Shown here one piece after another: positions 8,837 to 17,409 of a stretch of DNA of 64,000 nucleotides (the first letter of the stretch is position 1; every line of letters starts with the position of its first letter). A program made the position numbers and the translations under genes. The DNA lies in contig CACAIR010000001.1 in assembly GCA_902532565.1 (NCBI GenBank), positions 62,001 through 126,000 of the forward strand, written 5' to 3'. Source of the DNA: an uncultured Pelagibacteraceae bacterium. Lineage in GTDB: Bacteria > Pseudomonadota > Alphaproteobacteria > Pelagibacterales > Pelagibacteraceae. The notes beneath the pieces are model-generated. The model made no database searches. It saw nothing but the letters and a program-made list of their open reading frames with translations, and was not told the origin of the DNA.

Positions 8837-10335
8837 GATCTCTTTTTGAAAACTGTTTTATAAATATGCCATAAAACAATTAAAATAGTTGTTGTTAATA
8901 TACAAAGTGTGAGAGTTCTGTCCCATAGAAACTCCCATGACCCGTTACTTAATAATAATGATCTTCTTAAATTTTCTTCCATTAAACCACCTAAAACAAA
9001 AGCTAGAATAAGTGGTGGCATAGGAAAATCATAGAGCCTTAAGAAAGTAGCAACAACAGCTATTCCTATCATTAAATAGATGTCAAAGTTGTTAAATGAC
9101 ATCACATAAATTCCTGTGATTGAAAAAAATAAAATTAATGGAATTAAATAATTTTTTGGAACAGCTAAAATTCGAGCTATGTAAGGAATTAAAGGTAGAT
9201 TTAATATTAATAAAACTACCATTCCAACATACATTGACATTATAACTGACCAAAAAATTTCTGGGTTAGTCATATAAAGTCTTGGACCTGGTTGAATTCC
9301 AAAACCTAACAAAGCTCCTAGCATTACTGCTGTTGTTCCACTTCCAGGTATTCCTAAAGTTAACATTGGTACAAAAGATCCTGAGCATGCTGCATTATTG
9401 GCTGTCTCTGGTGCAGAGAGACCATTAACACTTCCTTTACCAAATTTTTCTTTTTCATCATCTTTAACTAAATTTCTTTCTATCCCATAAGCTAAAAAAG
9501 AAGCAATGGTTGCTCCAGCACCAGGTAATACGCCAATTAAAAATCCGATTATAGAAGATCTAGGAATTGTTTTATACATCTTGTTTCTCTCTTCTTTATC
9601 TATTTTAATTGAACCTAATTCAGTCAGTGAAACTTGTTTAGCAGCAGCTGTTGGATCATTTCTCTTTAAAATTATTGTTAATGCTTCGCTCATTGCAAAA
9701 GTTGCCATCACCACAAGAACAAAACTTATACCATCTGTTAAATTCATATTATTAAAAGTAAATCTTGTAATATCTGACAAAGAGTCTTGCCCTACTGATG
9801 CTAACATTAAACCTAAAACTACCATCATCATTGCTTTTAAGAATTGACCTTTTGATGAAAAAGCAGCTATGGCTGTTAATCCTAAAATCATTAATGCAAA
9901 ATAATCTGGTGATCTAAAAGATAAACTTACTTTTGATAAGCTCGGTGCCATAAATAATAGATAAATTGCAGATAGTGTTCCTCCGGCAAATGAACTCCAT
10001 GCTGCAATCGCTAAAGCTTTGCCTGCTTTACCTTGTTGTGCCATTGGATATCCATCAAATGAAGTTGCAACAGTTCCTGGAACTCCAGGAGCATTTAATA
10101 ATATTGATGATGTCGAGCCACCAAATACTGCTCCATAATATACTCCAGCCATAAGAATTAAACCTGTAGCTGGATCAAAACCATAAGTAATTGGTATCAT
10201 TAAAGCTATTGCTGTCATCGGTCCTAGACCAGGCAGCATTCCAATTATTGTTCCAAAGAAACAACCAATCATTACCATAAAAATATTTTGAAATGTTAGA
10301 GCTGTACTTAAACCAATTAAAATTCCTTCAATCAT
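8833..10335 (-). CDS. tctA: Tripartite tricarboxylate transporter large permease TctA
   Basis: A 500-residue membrane protein with the TctA hallmarks. Near the N-terminus is a GxxxGMLPGLGPMTAIALMIP segment, and its partner repeat LIGVLPGAGATIASFLAYG lies near residue 265. About 12 hydrophobic helices are present. It forms the large integral subunit of an ion-gradient-driven carrier for tri- or dicarboxylates that works with TctB and the periplasmic TctC. Its start overlaps the tctB stop as ATGA (10332-10335), so translation is probably coupled. Stop codon shared with the convergent GT4 gene. Confidence 0.94.
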   Translation of the reverse strand: MIEGILIGLSTALTFQNIFMVMIGCFFGTIIGMLPGLGPMTAIALMIPITYGFDPATGLILMAGVYYGAVFGGSTSSILLNAPGVPGTVATSFDGYPMAQQGKAGKALAIAAWSSFAGGTLSAIYLLFMAPSLSKVSLSFRSPDYFALMILGLTAIAAFSSKGQFLKAMMMVVLGLMLASVGQDSLSDITRFTFNNMNLTDGISFVLVVMATFAMSEALTIILKRNDPTAAAKQVSLTELGSIKIDKEERNKMYKTIPRSSIIGFLIGVLPGAGATIASFLAYGIERNLVKDDEKEKFGKGSVNGLSAPETANNAACSGSFVPMLTLGIPGSGTTAVMLGALLGFGIQPGPRLYMTNPEIFWSVIMSMYVGMVVLLILNLPLIPYIARILAVPKNYLIPLILFFSITGIYVMSFNNFDIYLMIGIAVVATFLRLYDFPMPPLILAFVLGGLMEENLRRSLLLSNGSWEFLWDRTLTLCILTTTILIVLWHIYKTVFKKRS

Positions 10336-10802
10336 CCCATTACTCCAATCGATTTTAAAAAAGGGTCTCTCAAATAAATATCAAGAACACCATGAAGGAG
10401 GTACATAAAAGCTGCAACAAAAGGAAAAGATAATAGAAACATTAATATCCATCTTCTTTCACCTAAAAAGTAATATGACGTAAATAAAAATAATGAAGTC
10501 GTTAAAAAATAGCCAATTTTTAAAATTGTAGCTCCATAAATAATTGCAATAATTATTAGGATACCTGTTTTTTTATATTCTAAATTTTTATATTCAACTT
10601 TTATGGTATCTGGATCTGGTAAAATTAATTTTAATCCAGAAAAAAATAACCCTGTATAACCTAGATAAATTGGAAAAGTTCTTGCATTAAAAGGTGCATT
10701 TTCATCAAATGCAAAAACTTGAATTTGATATGCGGTATATAAATAGAATGCTGAGAAAATAAAAAAGAGCAGTGATATAATTTTAGTGGTATTTATATTC
10801 AC
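10332..10802 (-). CDS. tctB: Tripartite tricarboxylate transporter small permease TctB
   Basis: A 156-residue four-helix membrane protein. The order is an N-terminal helix, a loop with ENAPFNARTFPIYLGYTG, then three further helices. The NARxFP segment is the recognisable TctB feature. It forms the small membrane subunit of the tripartite carrier. It lies between tctC (upstream, 28 bp gap) and tctA (4-bp overlap downstream), the usual C-B-A order. Confidence 0.9.
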   Translation of the reverse strand: MNINTTKIISLLFFIFSAFYLYTAYQIQVFAFDENAPFNARTFPIYLGYTGLFFSGLKLILPDPDTIKVEYKNLEYKKTGILIIIAIIYGATILKIGYFLTTSLFLFTSYYFLGERRWILMFLLSFPFVAAFMYLLHGVLDIYLRDPFLKSIGVMG

Positions 10803-10817
10803 TGCTCTTTAAATTAA

Positions 10818-10834
10818 TTAATCCTAAGGATTAA
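10818..10834 (-). other. Short hairpin at the tctC/tctB junction
   Basis: TTAATCC (10818-10824) and GGATTAA (10828-10834) are perfect inverted repeats around a TAA loop. The element overlaps the tctC stop codon and lies before the tctB start. There is no T-run on the minus strand, so it is not a classical terminator. It occupies the same place as the hairpins after the other three binding-protein genes in the window. Confidence 0.45.
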
Positions 10835-11811
10835 ATAACTCCAAGTTTTTTCATAAGAGCTGTCATTTCTTTAGTTTGTGTTTTTAAAAATTTTACAAAC
10901 TTTTTGTCTGGATTATAAATATTAACCCAAGCATTTCTTGCTCTAACCGCTTCCCATTCAGGAGTTTTTTGTACATCACCTAACATTTTAGCAATAGCTT
11001 TTTTGTCTTTGCTACTCATTCCTGGAGGTCCAAAAAATCCTCTCCAGTTAACGAATTGTACATCATATCCTTGTTCTTTAAGTGTTGGTGCATCAGGTGC
11101 ATCTGAAACTCTATCAGGTGCGGTGATACCAATAATTCTTACTTGGTCTCTTGCGCCCATAAGTTCACCTAAACCTGTAGAAATAATTTGAGTTTCTCCA
11201 GATAAAAGTCCTGCTAATGCTTTACCACCTGCATCATAAGGTATGTAGGCTACATCATTTGGATTTGCTCCAGCAGCTTGAAAAGCTAAAGCACCAATTA
11301 AATGGTCCATACTTCCTCTTACAGAACCACCAGCCATTTTAATTGAGCTAGGGTTTGCTTTGTATGCTTTCACAACATCTTCAAAGTTTTTGTAAGGTGA
11401 GTTTTTAGCAACTGCAATTGCTCCATAGTCACCAATTACTCCAGCAATTGGCACAACATCTTTATAAGATAAAGTTCCACTGCCACTCACATAACCTTTG
11501 TGTCTTGTAATTGATCTTAAAACCAATGGCGTTGATTGCACCAAAACAGTATTTTCTGGCTTTGTATTGATCATGTAAGCAAGTGCTTTACCACCACCAC
11601 CACCTGACATGTTTTCAAACGATGCACTTTTTAAGAATCCAGCTTTTGTTAAAGCCTCTCCAGTACCTCTAGCGGTTCCGTCCCAACCACCACCAGCACC
11701 ACCACCAATTACAAAATGAATTTTATCAATTGCAATTGAACTAGTTGTTGTTGCTGAAAGTAAAAGAACTGCTGAGAATAAAACTGAAAAAAAAGATTTA
11801 ATTAGTTTCAT
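10831..11811 (-). CDS. tctC: Tripartite tricarboxylate transporter periplasmic binding protein TctC
   Basis: A 326-residue Bug/TctC-family binding protein with an N-terminal signal peptide (LIKSFFSVLFSAVLLLSATTTSSIA). It begins IHFVIGGGAGGGWDGTARG, corresponding to the usual 'PGGxxDxxAR' ligand-binding loop. The later AYIPYDAGGKALAGLLSGE block is the second ligand-binding region, and the end NPDKKFVKFLKTQTKEM is typical. The ligand is unknown; family members bind citrate, other carboxylates, aromatics or amino acids. It is first in tctCBA. A palindrome at 11843-11865 lies upstream, in the region shared with the divergent AbrB-type gene. Confidence 0.92.
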   Translation of the reverse strand: MKLIKSFFSVLFSAVLLLSATTTSSIAIDKIHFVIGGGAGGGWDGTARGTGEALTKAGFLKSASFENMSGGGGGKALAYMINTKPENTVLVQSTPLVLRSITRHKGYVSGSGTLSYKDVVPIAGVIGDYGAIAVAKNSPYKNFEDVVKAYKANPSSIKMAGGSVRGSMDHLIGALAFQAAGANPNDVAYIPYDAGGKALAGLLSGETQIISTGLGELMGARDQVRIIGITAPDRVSDAPDAPTLKEQGYDVQFVNWRGFFGPPGMSSKDKKAIAKMLGDVQKTPEWEAVRARNAWVNIYNPDKKFVKFLKTQTKEMTALMKKLGVI

Positions 11812-11842
11812 TATTTCCTCTCATTGTTATATTTAAATTCTC

Positions 11843-11865
11843 GATTAAACATATATTGTTTAATC
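11843..11865. promoter_or_regulatory. Palindromic operator candidate between tctC and the AbrB-type gene
   Basis: GATTAAACA (11843-11851) and TGTTTAATC (11857-11865) are perfect 9-bp inverted repeats separated by five bases. The element lies in the 79-bp region between divergent starts at 11811 and 11891. A symmetric site of this size in a shared promoter region is a natural dimer-binding operator. The regulator is unknown. Confidence 0.5.
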
Positions 11866-11890
11866 TAGTCAACAACCAAAGATAGAATAC

Positions 11891-12970
11891 ATGCTAGAAG
11901 TGATTCACTTTAACCGAGAAAATTTAGGTCAATTATTTACAAAAAAATTTTTAATTGTAATTATAATTTCTATTCCAAGTGCAATTGTCGCGGATTTTTT
12001 GAATATTCCTCTTGCTTGGATGATTGGTCCAATGATTTCAACATCTTTAATAGCTTTAAAAGGTTTTCAAGTTTTAATGCCAAAAATAGCTCTGAGCTCA
12101 ATATTAATTATCTTAGGTCTTCATATTGGAAATTACATTGACCAAAACTTTTTTAGTCAAATGTTTAATTGGATTTGGACAACAGTTATCATGTTTTTTT
12201 ATATTATTGTTAGTATTATAATTGTCTCAAAATATTTACAAAGATTTTCAGGATATAAAGAAAAAACATCAATTTTTTCGGCTGCTCCAGGCGCTCTAGG
12301 TCCTTTAATGATTTTAGCTGAATATGAAAAGTCTGATTTATCTCAGGTAGCAACTGCGCACTTAATTAGATTAATAATTATAATAACTTTATTCCCTTTT
12401 ATAATTGTTAGTCTCTACCCAGCTGAAGTTTTAGATTTTGAAAAATTTGATTACATGTCTCAAAACCATTGGGAATTAGTTATATTAATAATAACATCGT
12501 TAATATTAATATTCTTTTTTGATAAATTTAAAGTTCCAGCAACACTCCTTTCTGGTACACTAGTTGCAAGCGGTATTTTACAGGTATTTGATATTGCATC
12601 TTATAAACTTCCAGATGCTTCAATTAATTTTTGCTTACTTATTTTGGGAGGATCAGTTGGATGTAGATTTGCAAATAAAACATTTAAGGAAGTTGCTAAT
12701 AATTCTTTTCATGGATTAGTAGCAACAATACTTTTAGTTTTGTTAGGTTTGATCGCTGCATATATTTCAACATTTTTTGTTGATAATAATTTTTTAAGTT
12801 TGATCTTATCTTTCTGTCCTGGCGGTATTTATGAAGTAGCTGTTATAGCGATTGCTTTTGATCTAGAGCCAGATTTTGTTGCTTTTCATCATATTATTAG
12901 ATTGTTATTCATATTATTCATCATTCCTGTAATTTTAAGATTACAAGAAAAAACTAAGATAAGGAATTAG
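11891..12970 (+). CDS. AbrB-family (TIGR03082-type) integral membrane protein
   Basis: A 359-residue protein of about 10 helices built from two repeats. The first begins IPLAWMIGPMISTSL (near residue 38) and the second VPATLLSGTLVAS (near residue 217). Each half ends in a Pro/Gly-rich helix (APGALGPLMIL, CPGGIYEVAVIA), the pattern of the 'AbrB duplication' membrane family. Despite the name these are membrane proteins and not the AbrB DNA-binding regulator. They are often found beside tripartite carriers, as here. The function is uncertain. The 3' end overlaps the convergent GT9 gene by 17 bp. Confidence 0.8.
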   Translation: MLEVIHFNRENLGQLFTKKFLIVIIISIPSAIVADFLNIPLAWMIGPMISTSLIALKGFQVLMPKIALSSILIILGLHIGNYIDQNFFSQMFNWIWTTVIMFFYIIVSIIIVSKYLQRFSGYKEKTSIFSAAPGALGPLMILAEYEKSDLSQVATAHLIRLIIIITLFPFIIVSLYPAEVLDFEKFDYMSQNHWELVILIITSLILIFFFDKFKVPATLLSGTLVASGILQVFDIASYKLPDASINFCLLILGGSVGCRFANKTFKEVANNSFHGLVATILLVLLGLIAAYISTFFVDNNFLSLILSFCPGGIYEVAVIAIAFDLEPDFVAFHHIIRLLFILFIIPVILRLQEKTKIRN

Positions 12971-13895
12971 ATAATCTCTCAAAAACTTTTTCAGCACTTA
13001 ATTTATTTAAATCACTCACCTCAATTACTTTAAAGTTTTCTCTTTCAATGCTCACTTTATGAGCTGTCGTATGTTTACCAAATAATGTAAGGCCTTTAGC
13101 TCCTACGTGAGCTGTAATGTGAGCAGGACCAGTATCATTAGCGACTACAAATGAACTACCTTTTATTAAAGAGGTTAATTGAAAAATATCTAATGCTCTT
13201 CCATTGTCTAAAATAGCTAAAGCATTAATATTTTTTGCATGATTTATTTCAGATGGACCAGGTGCAGTAACAATTTTGTACTCTTCATCAAATCTATTAA
13301 TAATTAGTTCAATCAGTTTATTGTAATGCGGCCATTTTTTTATCTTCAAATGAGGAGAACAAAAAGGAAATAGCAAAATATATTTATTTATTTTATAAAA
13401 ATTTTTAATTTCACTTATATTTCTAGAAGCCCAATTAAAATCTGGTTTTACTGTATTCAGTGTATTTAAACCTGATTCTTTTAATTGATAGTCAAGTCTT
13501 TCAAGTACGGAATTTTTATCAAATTCTTCTTTGTTTTTATCTGTTGGTAATGTTGAAAGAGAGCTGGACCAAACTTCTTTAGTTGCTTTTGGAAAAAGAA
13601 TATTTTTATAAAAGTTTGTTCTAGAAGAATTTTGAAGATCAAAAACTTTTGAGAAATTATATTTTTTTAGATCTTTCATTAAAAAATATAAATAAATTAA
13701 ATTATATCTAGGTAATCGCTTATCCAAAATCACCTCATAGATGAAAGGATTTTTCTTAAATAAATCAAAGTAAGGTTTGGTTGTAAGTAAAAATATTTGA
13801 TCATTTTTATGGTTTTCAGATATATCTTGAATTGCACCACTTGCTTGGGCTATATCTCCTAACGATCCATGTTTAATAATTAGAATATTAGACAT
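12954..13895 (-). CDS. Glycosyltransferase family 9 (heptosyltransferase-like)
   Basis: A GT-B enzyme of the ADP-heptose:LPS heptosyltransferase family. I place the start at 13895: the open frame begins nine codons earlier, but the conserved N-terminus (SNILIIKHGSLGDIAQASGA) begins here. The GSLGD loop is diagnostic. The C-terminal domain has FPFCSPHLKIKKWPHYNKLIE and the donor-binding VANDTGPAHITAHVGAKGLTLFG. It probably adds a sugar to lipopolysaccharide core or a related glycan. It sits 32 bp from the divergent DUF6165-like gene. Confidence 0.88.
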   Translation of the reverse strand: MSNILIIKHGSLGDIAQASGAIQDISENHKNDQIFLLTTKPYFDLFKKNPFIYEVILDKRLPRYNLIYLYFLMKDLKKYNFSKVFDLQNSSRTNFYKNILFPKATKEVWSSSLSTLPTDKNKEEFDKNSVLERLDYQLKESGLNTLNTVKPDFNWASRNISEIKNFYKINKYILLFPFCSPHLKIKKWPHYNKLIELIINRFDEEYKIVTAPGPSEINHAKNINALAILDNGRALDIFQLTSLIKGSSFVVANDTGPAHITAHVGAKGLTLFGKHTTAHKVSIERENFKVIEVSDLNKLSAEKVFERLSNSLS

Positions 13896-13927
13896 ATTTG
13901 TAACAAGATAACATAGTATCAAAATTT

Positions 13928-14317
13928 ATGAATAAAATTATAGTAGAAATTTCAATTGGAGAACTTTTGGATAAAATTTCAATTTTAGAGATCAAGAAAG
14001 AAAAAATGAAAGATTCTGAAAAACTAAAATTTATCAATAACGAATATTCTATTTTAAAAGATCAATTAGAAAAGAATGTAAAATCTGATGATAAACTAGA
14101 CAATTTTTATAAATCTCTAAAAGAAATTAATAGTAAGCTTTGGGTAATAGAAGACGATAAAAGGCAATGTGAAAAAGATAAAAATTTTGGAGAAAAATTT
14201 ATTAAATTATCTAGAGATGTACATTTTTTAAATGATGATAGAGCTAAAATTAAATTAGATATCAATAATCACGCGGGATCTTCAATTAGAGAAATCAAAG
14301 AGTATACAAATTATTAA
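13928..14317 (+). CDS. DUF6165-like protein
   Basis: A 129-residue, highly charged, mostly helical protein that opens EISIGELLDKISILEIKKEKM and ends INNHAGSSIREIKEY. Both ends match my memory of DUF6165, a family found among lipopolysaccharide and glycosyltransferase genes in proteobacteria, with no known activity. No signal peptide or membrane helix is present. The placement between a GT9 enzyme and a methyltransferase fits an accessory role in glycan synthesis. The methyltransferase follows after 7 bp. Confidence 0.65.
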   Translation: MNKIIVEISIGELLDKISILEIKKEKMKDSEKLKFINNEYSILKDQLEKNVKSDDKLDNFYKSLKEINSKLWVIEDDKRQCEKDKNFGEKFIKLSRDVHFLNDDRAKIKLDINNHAGSSIREIKEYTNY

Positions 14318-14324
14318 CTTAAGT

Positions 14325-15116
14325 ATGTCAAATGATTTAAAAAAAATCTTTAGAGAAATAGAAAATTTATCTTTAAAAAGTGACAACTATTTTGAAATTT
14401 ATGAAAAGCACTTAAAAAAATTTGTTGGTAAAGAGATTATATTTGTTGAAATAGGTGTTCTCAATGGTGGAAGTCTTCAAATGTGGAAAAAATTCTTTGG
14501 AAAAAAAGCTAGGATCATTGGTATTGATATTAATCCAGAATGTAAAAAATTTGAGGATGATCAAATTGAAATATTTATTGGAGATCAATCAAGTAAAATT
14601 TTTTGGAAAAATTTTTTTGAACAAGTGAGTAATGTTGATGTGATTTTAGATGATGGAGCACATACTAACATTTCACAAATTAACACGACTTTAAGCTGCA
14701 TAAATAATATAAATAATGATGGATTGTTAATAATTGAAGATACACACACCTCATATATTAATAAATATAATACATCTAAAAAATATACTTTTATAAACTT
14801 TACAAAAAAAATTATTGATAAACTTTATAAGAGTGGCAACTCTATTTATAAAAATGACAAATTTAATTTAGGAAAACGAATTTTTTCTATAAATTTTTAT
14901 CAGAGCTGTGTAATTTTTAATATTAATGAAAATAAGTCTACTCAGAATAATACTGTCTATAATAATAAACTAGATCATGAAATAAAAGATATGACTTTTC
15001 AACATTTTTTAAATCATGAAAAAAGTTTTTTAGGAAATATTAAATTAATAAAAAATTTTATTAGAATATTCAAGAAATACAAAACCAATAGATATCTAAA
15101 AAAAATTTTTAATTAA
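14325..15116 (+). CDS. SAM-dependent methyltransferase (cephalosporin hydroxylase/CmcI-like)
   Basis: A 263-residue protein whose core reads IIFVEIGVLNGGSLQMW (motif I, near residues 39-55) and then IIGIDINPEC (motif II). The metal-binding-type VILDDGAHTNISQI near residue 108 and LLIIEDTHTSY near 138 follow. The 'DDGAHT' and 'EDTHTSY' blocks are typical of the CmcI/TylF-like group that modifies sugars or natural products. Glycan modification is likely given the neighbours. The C-terminal 100 residues are Lys/Asn-rich and not recognised. It overlaps the convergent permease gene by 8 bp. Confidence 0.7.
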   Translation: MSNDLKKIFREIENLSLKSDNYFEIYEKHLKKFVGKEIIFVEIGVLNGGSLQMWKKFFGKKARIIGIDINPECKKFEDDQIEIFIGDQSSKIFWKNFFEQVSNVDVILDDGAHTNISQINTTLSCINNINNDGLLIIEDTHTSYINKYNTSKKYTFINFTKKIIDKLYKSGNSIYKNDKFNLGKRIFSINFYQSCVIFNINENKSTQNNTVYNNKLDHEIKDMTFQHFLNHEKSFLGNIKLIKNFIRIFKKYKTNRYLKKIFN

Positions 15117-15783
15117 AGCTAAATTTTTTTTCTAAAAGTTTAATCACATTATGAATAATGAAAGTCATAAATAAATAAATTCCACCAGCAACAATAAATA
15201 CCTCAATAGGCTTAAATGTTGTTGAAATTATATATTTTGCAACACCTGTGAGATCCATCAGAGTAACTGTACTAGCTAAAGAAGTTCCTTTCATCATTAA
15301 GATAATCTCATTTCCGTAAGCTGGTAGCGACTGTCTGATAGCTATCGGTATTTGTATTTTATAGAATATTATTTTACTTGATATTCCCAAACTCTTACCT
15401 GCTTCTATTATACCGGGTTTGATGGTTTGAAACGCAGATCTTAAAATCTCAGATGTGTAGGCACCGGTATTTAATGCAAAAGCAATAATTGCACACCAGT
15501 ATGGTTCTTTTAAAATAAACCATAAAAAGGTAGATCTTAAATATTCAATTTGTCCTAAACCAAAATATATAATGAATATTTGAACTAATAAGGGTGTTCC
15601 TCTAAATACATATGAATATCCATATGCAAATTTATTAATTACAATATTTTTATTTAATCTCAAAATTGCAAATATTAAGCCAATAAATAGACCTATAACT
15701 AAAGAAACTGATAAAAGTTTTAAAGTTATAGTTGCTGCGCTTAATAATTTTGGCAGACTAGTTATCATTAACTCGAAATCCAT
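15109..15783 (-). CDS. Polar amino-acid ABC transporter permease (HisM-type)
   Basis: A 224-residue, five-helix permease of the His/Glu/Gln/Arg/opine family. The cytoplasmic coupling loop EILRSAFQTIKPGIIEAGKSLGIS is the EAA motif, near residues 110-133. The N-terminal RGTPLLVQIFIIYFGLG block is also diagnostic. It pairs with the HisQ-type permease, whose stop overlaps this start as TAATG (15783). No ATP-binding partner gene is present in this unit. Confidence 0.9.
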   Translation of the reverse strand: MDFELMITSLPKLLSAATITLKLLSVSLVIGLFIGLIFAILRLNKNIVINKFAYGYSYVFRGTPLLVQIFIIYFGLGQIEYLRSTFLWFILKEPYWCAIIAFALNTGAYTSEILRSAFQTIKPGIIEAGKSLGISSKIIFYKIQIPIAIRQSLPAYGNEIILMMKGTSLASTVTLMDLTGVAKYIISTTFKPIEVFIVAGGIYLFMTFIIHNVIKLLEKKFSFN

Positions 15784-16475
15784 TAGTATCCCCTGCTATA
15801 TCTAATTTCTAATCTATTGATTAACTTCATGCTTAAATAAGTAAGTAATAAATACAAAACAGCTGCAAAAGAATAAAAGAATAAAGGATCTCTTGTATAA
15901 CCTGCTGCAATGTAAGATTGTCTCATGATTTCAACTAAACCAGTAACTGAAATTAAAGATGTATCTTTAAGGGTAATTTGCCAAACATTACTTAGATTGG
16001 GAATGGCTAGCCGCAAAACTTGGGGAAGAATAATCCTAAAAAATTGAGTAAATTTAGATAATCCTAAAACTTTAGCAGCTTCAAACTGGCCTTTATCAAT
16101 TGATTGAACTGCTCCTCTAAAAACCTCAGTTGAATAAGCACCAGAAATAATTCCAATTGCAAATGCGCCAGTTATAAATGCATTTATTTCAATATATTCA
16201 TTATACCCAAATATTGAGGCGACATACATAACAGCACCAGTTCCACCAAAAAAGAAAAGATAAATTACTAATAATTCTGGAACACCTCTAATAACTGTTG
16301 TGTAAGAATTTGCTATAAAATTTAATAATCTATTATTTGATAGTTTTAGTGGAGTAAAAATTGCTGCAAAACTAAAACCAATTATCATCGCTGTTATTGA
16401 AACAGCGATAGTCATTAGAGTGGCATAAAATAACTCATCGCCCCAACCAGTGTCTCCAAATGCTAGAAGTTCCAT
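15783..16475 (-). CDS. Polar amino-acid ABC transporter permease (HisQ-type)
   Basis: A 230-residue permease with helices and the coupling loop EVFRGAVQSIDKGQFEAAKVLGLS (near residues 123-146). The TTVIRGVPELLVIYLFFFGG block is typical of HisQ/ArtQ/OccQ proteins. Its start codon (16475) lies six bases after a strong hairpin at 16482-16506. No clear Shine-Dalgarno sequence fits outside that stem, so translation may depend on the structure. Together with the downstream permease it forms the membrane dimer for the binding protein at 16521-17348. Confidence 0.9.
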   Translation of the reverse strand: MELLAFGDTGWGDELFYATLMTIAVSITAMIIGFSFAAIFTPLKLSNNRLLNFIANSYTTVIRGVPELLVIYLFFFGGTGAVMYVASIFGYNEYIEINAFITGAFAIGIISGAYSTEVFRGAVQSIDKGQFEAAKVLGLSKFTQFFRIILPQVLRLAIPNLSNVWQITLKDTSLISVTGLVEIMRQSYIAAGYTRDPLFFYSFAAVLYLLLTYLSMKLINRLEIRYSRGY

Positions 16476-16481
16476 ACAGAC

Positions 16482-16506
16482 TGGCGACTATACATAATAG
16501 TCGCCA
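16482..16506 (-). other. Stable hairpin between binding-protein and permease genes
   Basis: TGGCGACTAT (16482-16491) pairs perfectly with ATAGTCGCCA (16497-16506) around a five-base loop. It is much more GC-rich than its surroundings. There is no T-run after it on the minus strand, so it is more likely an mRNA-stabilising or translation-limiting intercistronic hairpin than a terminator. Confidence 0.7.
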
Positions 16507-16520
16507 AATCTAAAATTTAA

Positions 16521-17348
16521 TTACATAGAAGCGTCGAAACCGAACCATTTAGTAGCAATTCTACTAATGTCTCCATTTTTTCTCGCTTGATTTATTGCTT
16601 TATTAAACTTGTTTAGAAGTTCAGTATCATCTTTTCTAATACCAACTCCAACACCATTTCCAAATGCACCACCTGAAAAAGTTGGTCCAGTTAAAACAAC
16701 TGGCTTACCAGATTTTTCAGCATAATCACTGAATGCTACTGCGGCTGCCAATGCAGCATCACATCTTCCTGATGCCAAATCTAGGTTAACTTCATCTTGT
16801 GTTTTATAAGTTCTTACATTTACTGCACCTACATCACCAGAGTCTAAAAAGTTTTGATGAATTGTAGCAGTTTGCACACAAACAGTTTTTCCTGCTAATG
16901 CAGAAGTAAGAGTTTTAAGAGCTTTTTTAGCTGCAGCATTTGGTTTAGTAAGATTTATACCAGCCGGTGTATCTAAACCTTCTAAGCTTGATCCTTTCAT
17001 GACTGCTAAAGATGCAACTTCATCTGCATACCCTTGAGAGAAGCTTATAGCTTTTTGTCTTTCTGCAGTAATTGACATTCCTGCCATTATTGCATCAAAC
17101 TTTCTCATGATCAAAGCAGGGATCATTCCATCCCAATCTTGTTCAACTATTACACATTGTTGTCCAATGTATCTACAAAGCGTATAAGCTAACTCAACTT
17201 CAAATCCTATTAACTTGCCTGCCTCATTTTTTGAGTTCCATGGAGGATAAGCACCCTCTGTTCCGATTTTAATTTTGTCAGCATTAGCATTTCCTACTAC
17301 TAGTAAAGAAAGTAAAACTGAAAAAATAGTTTTTTTGAATATATTCAT
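16521..17348 (-). CDS. Periplasmic lysine/arginine/ornithine or opine-type binding protein (HisJ family)
   Basis: I set the start at 17348. The open frame runs 53 codons further upstream without resembling the family, whereas this ATG has AAGGAG six bases before it and directly precedes a signal peptide (FKKTIFSVLLSLLVVGNANA). The mature protein is a type II SBP: IKIGTEGAYPPWN, an LIGFEVELA block, and the paired cysteines C-x6-C near the middle of lobe 1. Later SGGAFGNGVGVGIRKDD resembles LAO, octopine and nopaline binding proteins. A basic amino acid is the likely ligand. It lies directly downstream of the spermidine synthesis gene. Confidence 0.88.
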   Translation of the reverse strand: MNIFKKTIFSVLLSLLVVGNANADKIKIGTEGAYPPWNSKNEAGKLIGFEVELAYTLCRYIGQQCVIVEQDWDGMIPALIMRKFDAIMAGMSITAERQKAISFSQGYADEVASLAVMKGSSLEGLDTPAGINLTKPNAAAKKALKTLTSALAGKTVCVQTATIHQNFLDSGDVGAVNVRTYKTQDEVNLDLASGRCDAALAAAVAFSDYAEKSGKPVVLTGPTFSGGAFGNGVGVGIRKDDTELLNKFNKAINQARKNGDISRIATKWFGFDASM

Positions 17349-17409
17349 CATTATCTCCTTTAATAAAAGAATTAGTATTTCACAATTTAAGGATTTAAAA
17401 AAGAAAAAA

